Origin: Dactylonectria macrodidyma
Taxonomy: Eukaryota > Ascomycota > Sordariomycetes > Hypocreales > Nectriaceae
DNA length: 64,000 bases
Assembly (NCBI GenBank): GCA_020744425.1
Contig: JAGMUV010000018.1
Coordinates: 62,001-126,000, forward strand
Reading direction: 5' to 3'
The notes below the pieces were generated by a model that saw only the letters and a list, made by a program, of their open reading frames with translations, made no database searches and had not been told where the DNA came from. The position numbers were made by a program, and so were the translations under genes. Below are positions 37,973 through 50,176 of this stretch, piece after piece. The first letter of the stretch is position 1. Every line of letters starts with the position of its first letter.

Positions 37973-40265
37973 TAATATATATAATAAGCATGTAATGCAT
38001 CTAAGTATATAGGGCATTTTTCCTAAAAACTCTTATCTTTTTATTTAAATATATTTTTTTTAATTACTTAATATATTATAGTTAAATACTAAAATAAAAA
38101 CCCTTCTTATTCTTTAAACCTTTTAAAATAACTTAAAATTAAATAACATATATAATAAGCGAGTTAAAAATATAAGTAAGTTAAAAAGCATACTATATAG
38201 CTAAAATAAGTAATTTTAGATTTCTTAAAACTAGATATAAAATTTATTAAGATTTAAAAACACATTTTTAAAATAAATTAGAAAAAAAGTTATAAGATAG
38301 TATTTTTTTTTAAAGAATTTTAAAAATTTCTTAAGCTTACTATAAGTAAAAATAGTAAAAAAAACAGTGCGAATTCTATATTACTAGTACTATAAGTATA
38401 TATAGTTTAAAAAAGTTCCTAAAAATAATATATATTATAAATAAGCTAGGTTTAAAATTTTAGTTATTTTAGACCTAGTTTAAATTTTTAAGAACTTTTC
38501 TAAAACTTTATTTTAAGGTGTATTTTATAATTTCTAACTTGCTTATATTTCTGACTCGCTTATTATATATGTTATCTAAAGCGCTACTAATATATATAAT
38601 ATTAAAGAGTAAAGGCTTTATTATTAATAGAATAGTATTTAATTTTAATATAATTAGATCCTGAAATTACACTACTTATTTAATTTAGAAAAATAGATTA
38701 TTATTTAATTTATTCTTAATCTAGATTTATAAGGATCTCTTCTATAACTACATAGTATTAAAGAAATAGCTAATTAACTGCTTACTAATTATAATGCATT
38801 ACTTATTAATAAGCACTAAGCTTCTAACTTTATTAAGTAATACTAAGAGCTTAAGATATGTTTTTTTTATAAATATAACTATTAAAAAGCTAAATATAAA
38901 GATCTACTTATTATTTATAATTAGTTTAAGCTTATAAAGAATATAATTATAAAATATAGTATTAATCTAATTAATATTTATAACTTTAATAAGACTGGCT
39001 TTATAATACATATAATTATAAGTAGAATAGTTATTATAAGTATAAATAAGTATAAAAACTTAAAATCAGTTTAGCTTAAAAACTAAGAATAGATTATAGT
39101 TATTTAAATAATTAATATAAAAGGCTAAGCAATCTAGCTATTTATTATTATTATAAACTAATATTACCTTACTAACTAGTATTAAAAAGGCAACCTTTTA
39201 AACAATTAGACTATTATAATGACTTTAAATAGCTAGACTAATAGTAAAATAAGTCTTTAATAGCTTAAGTACTTTAATTAATATATAAAGAATTAATTAA
39301 CTAATTATTATTATCTTTTAATTCTTAATAAGTATAAAAGTCATTACTTAATTAACTTTAAGAAATATTATAAAGAGAACTATATTATTATACTTTATAT
39401 ACTGCTTTATTTATTTTATTTACTTTAGCCTTTTAATATTAAGTACTTTAAGCTATTTAAAAAAGCCTATAGTTAAGAAATTAAGTAATTAATTATATAT
39501 TTTATAACTTATATTTTAAAAACTGAGTTTTTTTTAGCCTTTTATATTACTTATTAAGCTATTATAATAGTAAGTAATATTAAAGGGGGTTTTTAAAGGG
39601 CTAGACTTACTCTTTTAGACTTAGAAAATATTATATTAAAGCTTAATATATAGCTACAGACTCTAACACTAGCTAAGGAGAATATTAGCTTTTCTAACTC
39701 TTAAGTCTTAAAGATTCTAAAGACTATACTTAAAGCTAGCTTATAGTCTAAATACCTTAAAAAATAAGTTAAAAAGTATTAAAATAGCTCTTTAGTATTT
39801 ATTCTTAAAGTACTTAAGTTATTTTCTAAAAGAATAAATATAATAATATATTAAATAGTATTATTAAAGTCTAAGAATTAGATCCTTTAATAAATAAATA
39901 AGACTTTTAGTAAATAGTATAAAGTAAAAAGAACCTACTTATAGAATAGAAGGAAGATAATTATAAAGAAGGGAAAGGAAGTAATTAATTAAATAGATAT
40001 TAATATATAAGTATATATTAAATTATTAAAAAGTAATAATTAAAGAGAGTTAGTATAATTAAAAGAAAGGCATTATAGAACTTATAGAAAGACTAATTAT
40101 AATATAAAGACTTATTAGATTATTATTAATATATTTTAAAAAGAGTATAATAATTTGTTTTAATTAATTAAATACTATATTATATTTTTATTTAAGTTCT
40201 TATATTAAAGGTTAAGAAAAGTGCACTATATACTTAGATATACTATATGCTTATTATATATATTA
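37973..40265 (+). mobile_element. Fot1/pogo-type transposon, copy 2 (1,860 bp net)
   Basis: Left end TAATATATATAATAAGC with modules AAGCATGTAATGCATCT and AAGTATATAGGGCA; right end inverted. A TIR element (38144-38574) is nested near the left end. The plus-strand transposase relic shows the FNKTGF block near 38993 where the family has an aspartate, now asparagine, and the same C-terminal region as copy 1. Many stops; inactive. Confidence 0.82.
38144..38574. mobile_element. Short TIR element nested in Fot1 copy 2
   Basis: Ends TAACATATATAATAAGC and GCTTATTATATATGTTA, modules AAGCGAGTTAAAAATAT and AAGTAAGTTAAAAAGCA. Length 431 bp. Confidence 0.78.
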
Positions 40266-41082
40266 AGGACTTTATAATTATAAAGCAGACTTTATAATAT
40301 ATATAATAAGTAAGTGTTTTAAATAAGTGAGTATTTTATAAATCTTTTAACTTCTTTACTTTTTATTTAATTATTAATATCTTAACTATTTAAAATGTTT
40401 TAATTAAATAAAGAAGTAAATATCCTTCTTACTCTTTAAGCCTTTTAAAATAACTTAAAACTAAGTATTTAATATATTATATTAATTTACTAAGTTTATA
40501 AAAAAAAGCTTAATTATTAATAAAAAGGCATTCTTTCTTAATATAATACTATTACTAAATTATATAAGCTATTTAATCTAAAGGAATAGATTATTATTCA
40601 GTTTATTCTTATTTAAATTCAGAAAGGTTTCTTTTATAACTATATAGTATTAAAAAAATAGCTAACTAACTGCTTACTAACTGTAATATATTACTTATTA
40701 ATAAGTACTAGGCTTCTAACTTTATTAAGTAATAGTAAGAGCTTAGGATATGTTTTTTTTATAAATATAACTATTAAAAGGCTAAATATAAAAATCTGGC
40801 TATTATTTATAACTAGTTTAAGCTTATAAAGAATATAATTATAAAATATAGTATTAACTTTATTAATATTTATAATTTTAATAAGACTAGCTTTATAATA
40901 GGCCTTATTATAAGTAGAATAGTTATTATAAGTATAGAAAGGTATAAAAACCTAAAATCATTTTAGCTTAAAAACTAAGAATGAGTTATAATTATTCAGA
41001 CAATTAATACAGAAGGCTAGGCAATCTAGCCATTTATTGTAATTACAGGCTAATATCACCTCGCTAACTAGTACTAAGAAAG

Positions 41083-42142
41083 TGTTACAGGCTGGGGCCT
41101 GGACTGGTGCTTCTATAAGTGCAGCTAGATAACTTAACCTCTGGTTAAGTCATTACTTTCTCTTTTGCCACAACTGGGAATCTATGAGATCAGAGTAAGG
41201 TCATAGCGCTAGCTGCCGCTTTAGCCTCTTTAGGGCCAACCTCTTACAGTATGACTTAACCGCTCTAAAGGTCACGAGTTCGAACCCTAGCTATAGAAGA
41301 AGCTAGGGGCTCAGGCTCAGGCTTACAAGCTGCGAGCACGCGTGCGTAACATTATGCACTCATAGCTTAGGGGGTTCGTAACCTATAGCGCCCGCCTTAT
41401 GAAGGGGGAGGGACCTATTATCGGCTGGGGCCTGGACTAATGCTTCTATAAGTATAGTTAAATGACTTAACCTCTAGTTAAGTTATTACTTTTTGTAAAG
41501 GCTATAGCAGTGGAAGAAGTGGAAGGAGTGGAAGGAGTGGAAGGTTATTAGTGGAACTCGGCGATTGTGGGTCAAGGAATTGACCAATCAGAAAAGGGAT
41601 TGAAGATTCAGAAAGAGCAGGAAAAGGCGATTAGAAAGGTAGTCGGTTTGATGTGATTGGTTGAGAAATGCATGTATTGATGATAATAATCCTTCTGGAC
41701 TGGCTAGAAAAAAGCCCCAGCTTTATAGAGAGATTGCTGTCCAGTTATATGTCTAATCTAATAGGGGATTTGGACAATTTGTCATAGTAAAACCGGGTAA
41801 GACATGTCCCGAGTTTTAAGACTGTTAGACGTATGTCTAATACTTGAACTCTAACCTTATTAGAGGTTCTTATTATAGATGTCTTTTGTAGTTATAATAT
41901 AAAGAAGATAGGCTTTCTGAGGCATAATATATACTATTATAAAGCTGAAAATCAGGAAATTTTAAATATGTTATTTATAGTCTTATCTAATAAGAGCTAA
42001 AGGAGATATTTCCTTATTAGTTATATATTTTATATATAAAGACTTTATACTTTTCCCTTTGCTATAACTAGGAATTTATAAGATTAGAGTAAGGTTATAG
42101 CACTAGCTGCTACTTTAGCCCCTTTAAGACTAACTTCTTATA
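41083..42142 (+). mobile_element. Miniature LTR element (TRIM-like)
   Basis: Direct LTRs of about 166 bp: 41083-41248 (TGTTACAGG..CTCTTACA) and 41416-42142, the second split by a solo LTR. The 167-bp internal part (41249-41415) has no gene but contains a tRNA-like TTCGAACC word. Flanks are GAAAG (41078-41082) and AAAAG (42143-42147), a target duplication with one G/A difference. It retains more GC than its surroundings. Confidence 0.78.
41494..42049 (+). mobile_element. Best-preserved solo LTR, with target duplication
   Basis: 556 bp, TGTAAAGGCTATAGCAG to AGACTTTATA, flanked by CTTTT on both sides (41489-41493 and 42050-42054). It sits inside the 3' LTR of the miniature element, so it is the youngest layer of this nest. 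Lower AT content than other copies agrees with fewer RIP mutations. Confidence 0.9.
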
Positions 42143-43220
42143 AAAAGCAACCTTTTAAGTAATTAAGCTATTACTATAACTTAAAATAGTTAAATAAATA
42201 ATAAAATAGGTTTTAAGTAGCTAAAGCACTTTAATTAGTATATAAAGGCCTGCTTAACTAATTACTATTATTTTTTAATTTTTAATAAGTATAAAAGTCA
42301 TTATTTAATTAACTTTAAGAAATATTATAAAGATAATTATATTATTACGCTTTATATACTGCTTTACATATTTTATTTACTTTAGCTTCTTAATATTAAG
42401 TGCTTTAAGTTACTTAAGAAAGCCTATAATTAAGAAATTAAGTAATTAATTAAATACTTTATAACTTATGTTTTAAAGATTGAGTTTTGTCTAGCCTTTT
42501 ATATTACTTATTAAGCTATTATAATAAAAAGCAATATTAAAGGAGGTTTTAAAAGAGCCAGACTTATTCCTTTAGACTTAGAAAGCTATATATTAAAGCT
42601 TAATATATAGCTATAAACTCTAATGCTTATTAAAGAAGAGGCTAGCCTCTTAGACTCTTAAGTCTTAAAGACTTTTAAAATAGTTCTTAAAGCTAGCTTT
42701 TAATCTAATTACTTTAAAAGATGAATTAAAAAGCATTAAAATAGCTCTTTAATATTTATTCTTAAGGCTATTAAGTTATTAACTAAAAGAATAAAAGTAA
42801 TAATATATAAAATAGTATTATTAAAATCTAAGATATAAATCCTTTAATAATTAAATAAGGCCTTTACTAAGTAATATAAAATAAAAATAACCTATTTATA
42901 GAATAGAAAGAAGATAACTTTAAATAAGAAGAGAAAAGCGATTAATTAAATGGATATTAATATAAATAGAGGCTAAATTATTAAGAAGTAATAGCTAAAG
43001 AGAGTTAGTATAACTAAGGAAAAGTCACTATAAAATGTATAAAAAGACTGGTTATAATATAAGAACCTATAAGGTTATTATTAAGACATTTAGATAAGAG
43101 TATAGTAATTAAACTAGATTAATTAAATGCATTATTATATTTTTATTTTTATTTCTATTTTAAAGGTTAGAATTTATAGAATACTTACTTATTTAAAATA
43201 CTCGCTTATTATATATATTA

Positions 43221-43726
43221 GTAGTTTTAATATATTTTTATTTTTATTCTTTTATTATTAAATATAATAATTAAAAGTGCATTAATATAAAAAAAGCCTA
43301 TTTACTTTCTTTTTATTAAATAGGTTTACTAAGTTCTAGACTTATACTAAGAGTCTTTTCTATAGTATTACTCTTCTTATATTTAAAAAAGCCTTCCTTT
43401 CCACTCTTAAATTAATAATTATATTTATTTTATAAATACTTATTATTAGAAATAAGCTTTTATATTTTTTTTACTTCTTTCTTTACTAAATGAGGCTTAT
43501 AAATACTTATTTTATAATCTTTATTATATTATTAATATTAGAATAGCTAAAGAGCTCTTTTATAATAAGGTTTTTAGCTTTATTACTAATAAGCTCGCTT
43601 TTACTTATATAAAGAGAGATATTATATATCCTTATTTAAAGGACTTTAAGAATAGTATCTTATATAAGGCTTAGAATTATATAAAGTAAGACTAAGCACT
43701 TTTACTTATTAATATTTAACTAACTC
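43221..43726. other. Unclassified AT-rich sequence
   Basis: About 500 bp between a Fot1-type element and a short TIR element. No motif or boundary recognised. Confidence 0.4.
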
Positions 43727-44155
43727 TAATGTATATAATAAGCGAGTACAACAGACAAGAGTATGCAACACTTAAACTTTATACCTTAAAGAATAATTTT
43801 TAAAAAATTCTTAAAAATTAAATTTAAGCTAAAAATTACTAAAAACTAGGAACTATATTTATTAAGTGAGAATATATAAGATATAAACTTTTAGAATTTT
43901 ATATATTTTTATTTTTCAACTTATTAAAAAAAATCTATTCGCATTATATAGCTTATTATATCTAGCTTAATAAGCTATTTAAAATTATAAGAAAAATATA
44001 TTTATTATATTAAGATATACTAAGCTAAAAGAATATAGCTTATATAAGCCTAATAATTTTATTATTAGTTTTAAGTTATTTAAAGTAAGTTATTTTTTAC
44101 TATATAGTGCACTGTTACACTCGCTTGTTTATTGCACTTACTTATTATATATGTT
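43727..44155. mobile_element. Short TIR element
   Basis: Left end TAATGTATATAATAAGC with modules AAGCGAGTACAACAGAC and AAGAGTATGCAACAC; right end GCTTGT/CTTATTATATATGTTA. Length 429 bp. Confidence 0.75.
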
Positions 44156-44459
44156 ATATAAAGTATATTATATATTAATTCTTTAATTACTTTATTATTA
44201 TACTAAGAACTTAAGAAGTTAAAAAGTAAAACTATTTTAAATTTAATTTCTAAATTATTTATTTACTAATTAAATTATAATAATTATAATTACTATTTAC
44301 TTATTATATATGTTATATAAAGTATATTATATATTAATTCTTTAATTACTTTATTATTATACTAAGAACTTAAGAAGTTAAAAAGTAAAACTATTTTAAA
44401 TTTAATTTCTAAATTATTTATTTACTAATTAAATTATAATAATTATAATTACTATTTAC
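44142..44459. repeat. Identical tandem duplication of 159 bp
   Basis: 44142-44300 and 44301-44459 appear identical by eye. The unit includes the last bases of the preceding TIR element. The end of the second unit serves as the target of the next solo LTR (CTTAT at 44459-44463). Confidence 0.8.
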
Positions 44460-44626
44460 TTATTATAAAGGCTATAATAGTAAAAGGAGTAAAAGGTTAT
44501 TAATAGAACTTAGTAATTGTAAGTTAAGGAATTAACTAATTAGAAAAAGAATTAAAGATTTAAAAGGAGTAAGAAAAGATAATTAAAAGAGTAGTCAGTT
44601 TAATATAATTAGTTAAGAAATGCATA

Positions 44627-46054
44627 TATAAGGGGCTGGCCTATAGGTAGGTGCACTAAGGGACTAGCTGTGTATTAATCTATAAAAAGCTGAGGAGGAA
44701 GGAATCCTCCTTCGTAGGCCTAATGCAGGCCTGGCCCTAGATAGCTATAGAGGCAGTAAGATATAGTAAAATATATACTCAGGCCCTAGCCTATAATATC
44801 ATCCTCTCTCTCTAATTTTTTATAATCGCCTTTCTTTTACTAAGTTCTTATGCTCTCTTTTATAATTATTTTATATTAAACCTAAAGTTATATAAATATT
44901 TTATAATAAATATTATATTATAAATATTAATAGGCTTTTTAATATTTAAGTCAGATTCTTATAAGCTTATATTATTATTATAATATACTTATTATAACTT
45001 TATTCATTACTTAGTATATTAGCTTATTTAATACTTTAAGGGACTATAATATATGCATTTTATTTTATTTTATTATTCCTGCCTTTACTTAAGTAAGGCT
45101 CTAAGTACTATTTAACTTACTTTACTAGCTTTTTAATCTATTATTAACTTATTTACTAGCTATAGCTAAATTACTAAGGGGTTATTAAGAAGTAGTAATA
45201 TATATATAAAGCTCTTATAATTATTTAATAACTATAATTACTTATTTAATTATTAAGTAACTTCTTTACTAAAGCAGTTAGTTAAGATAGTAATCTTTAT
45301 ATTATTAGGCTATAAGTCTATACTAGCCTTATAAAGAGTTTGTTTAAACTTTATAAAGAATTTTAAAAGGCTCTTTTTTCCTTAATATAGCTCTTATAAT
45401 TACTAGCTTGCCTTTTTAGCCTTAGTAAAATTATTAAAAATTTAGCTAAAGTATTTTAATAAGGTTACTAGATTCTAGCTTTACTCTTTTTTAATATATT
45501 ATATATAAGCTAGGATTATAGCTTAGATCCTAAGCCTTAATAAACTATATATAAAATAGAACTAAATACTAGTATTACTAATAGTAGTTCTATTAATTTA
45601 AAGCTTAGCTTATATTATAAAGACTTAAGCTTCTAATTTATTTATATTTCTATAAAATCATTTAAGCTCTAATAAGACTTATTAAAATTATTATAATTAT
45701 ATTACTTCTTAAAGTTAAGCTATTTACTCCTTTATTTTATTAATAGTACTAACTAGCTCTGCTTTTTAAACTATTAGTTAATTAGTTCTTTAAGTAGCTA
45801 TAATGACTTTATTATATATTCAGCCTAAGGTTATTAAGTATTTACTTCTTAATTATTTGCTTTAGAGTTGAGCTTTTTATAATATAAGAGGCTGGCTTAT
45901 AAGTAGGTGTGCTAAGAGACTAACTGTATATTAATCTATAAAAAGCTAAAGAAGAAGAAATCCTCTTTTATAAGCTTAATACAGGCCTGGCCTTAAATAG
46001 CTATAGAAGTAGTAAGATATAATAGAATATACACTCAGGCTCTAGCTTATAATA
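44627..46054 (+). mobile_element. Small non-autonomous LTR element
   Basis: Direct terminal repeats 44627-44798 and 45885-46054 (TATAAGRGGCTGG..TATAATA) flank 1,086 bp without a recognisable gene. Flanks GCATA (44622-44626) and GTATA (46055-46059) look like a target duplication with a C-to-T change. A related LTR is at 47934. Confidence 0.72.
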
Positions 46055-46320
46055 GTATATATTAATAATAATAATTTGTATAGATTAATTAAAAAAAAGC
46101 TCTAGCTTTATAAAGAGATTACTATTTAGTTATATATTTAATTTAATAAGGGATTTAAATAATTTATTATAAGAAAACTAAGTAAGATATATTCTAAGTT
46201 TTAAAGTTATTAAATATATATTTAATATTTAAACTCTAATCTTATTAAAGGTTCTAATTATAAATATCTTTTATAATTATAATATAAAGAAGATAGGCTT
46301 TTTAAGATATATTATTAAAG

Positions 46321-47463
46321 TTATAATCTTTAGTAGTATATACTTAAAGAGAGGCCAGTAGTTAAATAGTTAAAAAAAATATATAATTAATAGTAAATAA
46401 TAGTATAAGAGCTTAAAACTTAAGCTTAAAGTAATAGTAACTCAGAATGACTAAAGTTTCTACTATATTAAAGTGTAAGCCTTACTATTCTATTTAACTC
46501 TTTAAAATACATTACTAAAAAAGCTAGATAGAAAAGCTAGATAGAAAAGCTAGATAGAAAAGCTAAATAAAAAAGCTAAATATTAAAAGGTAAAATCATT
46601 ATATAATAAAAGCCTTATAAGAGCTTTTATTACATTCTAAGCTCATTATAATTCCAAGTTATAATTTAGCTCTTTATAATTCTAGTTATATTATAATTTA
46701 ACTTATTAAAGACTAAAATAAATACTATAATAAATATCTAATATAATACACTCTATACTCTTAATAACTCAGGTTTTAATAGCTATTATACTTTTTTTAT
46801 ATATAACCTAGATACTAAGCTTAATAAGAATATAAAAACCCTTAATAAGCTAAAAGCTATAATAATAGATTATAATCTTAAGAAAACTAGAATTATTAAA
46901 ACTTAGAGACTTTCTAATAATAAGTAAGTTACTTTAATAATCTTTAAGACTAAAGTATTCTTAAAACTATACTTCTTTAAAAGTAATTAATAATTTAAAA
47001 ACTAGATTAAAAATGAATAATATTTCTTAAGATAATTAGTAATAAAACTAATAATTAAAATATCTTTAGAAAAAATAGTATTCTTTAAATTACTAGCTAA
47101 TATTAATAAAGAGTGAATAATATAAGTTATAAATAATATAGCTATTATTAATATATAAAAGGACTAATATATTAAAAACTGAAGGGTTCTTATTAATTAA
47201 TTATAAAGCTGCTAGTGCGCTTAGCCAGTTAGGAACACGAGCAGAGCAGGGGTCTTATGAATAATAGAAGGATATAGTATAGGGAGGTTCTATTAATATA
47301 AAAGAGGAGGGATAAGAGTCTATTTATAACTAAGTCGACTAATTAATTAAGTCCTTTATTTTATAATAACTTAAGTAATATAAATATATAACTGTATAGA
47401 AACGCAGTAATAAGGAATGCAGTAATGTAAAAACAAAATTCTGAATAGCAGTTTTAATAGTGC
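46321..47463 (-). mobile_element. ~1.1-kb retroposon-like element, copy 3
   Basis: Contains the family landmarks in the same orientation as copy 1: AAGAGAGGCCAGTAG near the left end, four AAAGCTAGATAG-like repeats near 46515-46570 and GCAGTTTTAATAGTGC at the right end. AT-rich RATATATTA words flank it. More RIP-decayed than copies 1 and 2. Confidence 0.62.
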
Positions 47464-47595
47464 TAAAATATATTATATACTATTATAAAGCTAAAAATCA
47501 GAAGATTTTAAATATATTATTTATATTCTTATTTAATAAGAGCTAAAAGAGATATTTCTTTATTAATTATATATTTTATATATAAGGACTTTATA

Positions 47596-47933
47596 CTTAT
47601 ACTTATAAAAAGCTAGTATAATTAAAGAGAATAAGTATAAAAAAAAGCAGTTTATTTATTTTATCTTTTATTTCTCTAGCTTCTTTTTCTATTAAGACTA
47701 GCTCTTTTAAAAGTATAGTTAATAAGTTATTTTACTTTTATATAAGCCTTAGTTTAAAAGCATAGAGTTTTTTAATTTAAAGTCCTTTTTTACTAAGTCC
47801 TTTTCCTTATTAATACTTATAGTATTTATTTATACTAATCCTATTACTAGTACTAAGTTATAAGCTATAATATAGTATATATTCCTTTTATACTAAAAGC
47901 AGGACCTATTCTCTTACTTTTATTATATCTTTT
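47596..47933. other. Unclassified AT-rich sequence
   Basis: About 340 bp between a solo LTR and the next LTR-type relic; nothing recognised. Confidence 0.4.
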
Positions 47934-48274
47934 TATAAGGGGCTGGCCTATAAGTAAGTGCGCTAAAGGACTAGCCATATATTAATCTATAAAAAGCTAA
48001 GGAGGAAGGAATCCTCCTTTGTAAGCCTGAAACAGGCCCAGCCCTAGATAGCTATAGAAGCAGTAAGATATAGCAGAATATACACTCAGGCATTAGCCTA
48101 TAATATCATCCCCCTTTTTTAATTCTTTATAATTACCTTCTCTTTATTAAGTTCTTATACTCTCTATTATAACTACTCTATATTGAACCTATAAGTATCT
48201 AAATGTCTTATAATAAGTATTATATTATAAATACTAATAGGCTTTTTAATATTTAAGTCAGACTCTTATAAGCT
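47934..48274 (+). mobile_element. Truncated copy of the small LTR element
   Basis: LTR 47934-48105 (TATAAGGGGCTGG..CTATAATA) plus about 170 bp of the internal region matching 44799 onward. It ends where the next TIR element begins, and no continuation was found after it. Confidence 0.7.
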
Positions 48275-48703
48275 TAACGTATATGATAAGCTTGCGTGAC
48301 AAACAAGCTTGCGTAACACTTATACTATACATCTAAAAGTGTAAACTTTAAAATTTCTAAAACAGGCTCTATAATTCTAAGATTTTTAGGAAATTAATTT
48401 TAGATATTTGATTAAAAAGTTAATAAGCTAGTCTTTTTTTTATATTTTTAAATAAATTATTAAGCTAGTTATAAATAAATATAGTAAAATAGACAGTGCG
48501 AATTTTATACTGCTAGCACTATAAATATATATAATTTAAAAAAATTCTTAAAAATAATATAATTTATAAATAAGCTAGGTTAAAAATCTTATCTATTTTA
48601 GGCTTGATTTAAATTTTTAAGAATTATTTTAAAACTGCAGTTTAAGGTGGAAATCAGAATGTCACGCTTACTTGTTTATCACGCAAGCTTATCATGTACG
48701 TTA
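48275..48703. mobile_element. Short TIR element, ttgcgtgaca module type
   Basis: Well-preserved TAACGTATATGATAAGC end, modules AAGCTTGCGTGACAAAC and AAGCTTGCGTAACAC; right end GCTTATCATGTACGTTA. Length 429 bp. Confidence 0.85.
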
Positions 48704-48775
48704 CTTATTTATAATAAGATAAAAAGTATTATATTTTATTATAAGTACTAGCACTTATATACTAATTATAATATA

Positions 48776-49216
48776 TAACGTATATAATAAGCGAGCTAAT
48801 CGCACAAGCGAGCCGATTATTCAGATTTACACCTTAAATCGCAATTCTAAAAAAAATTAAAAAAAATTCCAAACTAGGCTTAAAATAACTGTAATTTTAT
48901 AATTGGGTTAATTAAACACGAAATCATAAAATTAAATTTTCCTGAATTTTATTTATTTTTATTTATAGAGTTATAAAGAAAAAGCTTATTTATACTGTAT
49001 TTTTTCTGATCTTTATAAATAGAAAGCTTAATAAATTAATTAAAAGTCTTTATAAAATACTATCTTATAACCTTTTAATAAAATATCTAAAAGTAAATTT
49101 TTTTATATTTTTAATAATTATATAGCCTATTTTAGAAAATCTAATATTACTATTTTTAGCTGTATAGTATAGTGATCGGCTCGCTTGTGCAGTTAGCTCG
49201 CTTATTATATACGTTA
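48776..49216. mobile_element. Short TIR element, gagctaa/gagccga module type
   Basis: Ends TAACGTATATAATAAGC and GCTTATTATATACGTTA. Inside each lie AAGCGAGCTAATCGCAC and AAGCGAGCCGATTATTC (two different modules). Length 441 bp. Confidence 0.85.
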
Positions 49217-50176
49217 GTAATAATAATTAAGCTATAATATTATATAACTCTTTTTATTAAATATTAAATATAACTTAATTAATTTAAATTTATTAGAATT
49301 AGTTTTAAACTAACTCTTTTAAAGTATTATATTATAATATAATTCTTTTAAGAAAGTTATAATTAAGTTTACTTTTAGAATTACTTCTTATTTACTCTTT
49401 ATAATTAAGTTAGCTTTTAAAGGATATTAATTATAATAGACTAGCCTTATAATTACTATAAGTAAGTATTAATTATTAAATTAATATCCTTAAAAAAGAG
49501 TTATTTACTTATATTAATCCGCCTCTTTTTAATAATATACTATTACTTAATTAATAAGCTAAGTATAGTCTGTATACAGACTGTGTATAGACTTATTACT
49601 AAGTATAAGCAAAGCTCGAGTTTATAATAAGAGTCTGCTTTATAATATATATATTAAGGTCTTTAGTATATATCTTTTTTATAGCTTTTTTTATTTATTA
49701 TTAAAGTAATTTCTTTTCTTACTTTAGCTTAAGAGTGTAATTTTATATTAATTATAAGACTATTATAATTATTATACTTTTAATATAAGTTTTTTAGCTT
49801 ATAAAATATTAACTTATATCTTTTAAATATCTTTTTTCACTTTATTTTAAAGTTTATAATAATATTATAATATAAGTATTTTATCTTCTTTTAAGTTCTT
49901 TATTTTTAATAAATAATATAAGAATCTTTATATATTAAAGTATTCTATTAGTAATTAATTAAAAAGTTATTAAAGAACTATAAGCTATTTATATAGTTTA
50001 ATCTCTCTTTATTTAAAGTTTATATAAAGCTTTTTTAAAAAGGCTATAAATTAATATTATATAAAATGCATAAAGTTCTTTAAGTAATCTCTTTACTAAG
50101 TTTATAATAATAAAGAGAGTTTAATTATAAACTAAAAAATCTTTGAATATATTTAAGTAAATACTTAAAAATCATT
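49217..50176. other. Unclassified decayed repeat
   Basis: About 960 bp of AT-rich sequence, stops in all frames, no recognisable end or protein motif. Confidence 0.4.

Larger units (their letters stand above)
37021..40276 (+). mobile_element. Solo LTR broken by two TIR elements
   Basis: Starts TATAGAGGCTAGAG and resumes after its insertions to end AGGACTTTATA at 40276. The insertions are a 429-bp TIR element (37271-37699) and Fot1-type copy 2 (37973-40265), the latter a few bases from the LTR end. I could not match a target duplication for the LTR. Confidence 0.7.
40295..43220 (+). mobile_element. Fot1/pogo-type transposon, copy 3 (1,861 bp net)
   Basis: Left end TAATATATATAATAAG with modules AAGTAAGTGTTTTAAAT and AAGTGAGTATTTTATAA; right end inverted. 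A miniature LTR element (41083-42142) interrupts it. The transposase relic resembles copies 1 and 2, with the FNKT block near 40875 and the PLD.E C-terminal region near 42570. Removing the insert gives the same length as the other two copies. Confidence 0.82.
44464..47595 (+). mobile_element. Solo LTR holding two later insertions
   Basis: Starts TATAAAGGCTATAATAG and ends GGACTTTATA, flanked by CTTAT on both sides (44459-44463 and 47596-47600). Its LTR sequence is found in three pieces around an LTR-type element (44627-46054) and a retroposon-like element (about 46321-47463). Confidence 0.85.

Noticed and set aside
41260..41300. Possible tRNA gene (TTCGAACC word)
   Set aside because: No matching acceptor stem, D-arm or anticodon arm; the T-stem pairs poorly. 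Treated as part of the miniature LTR element.
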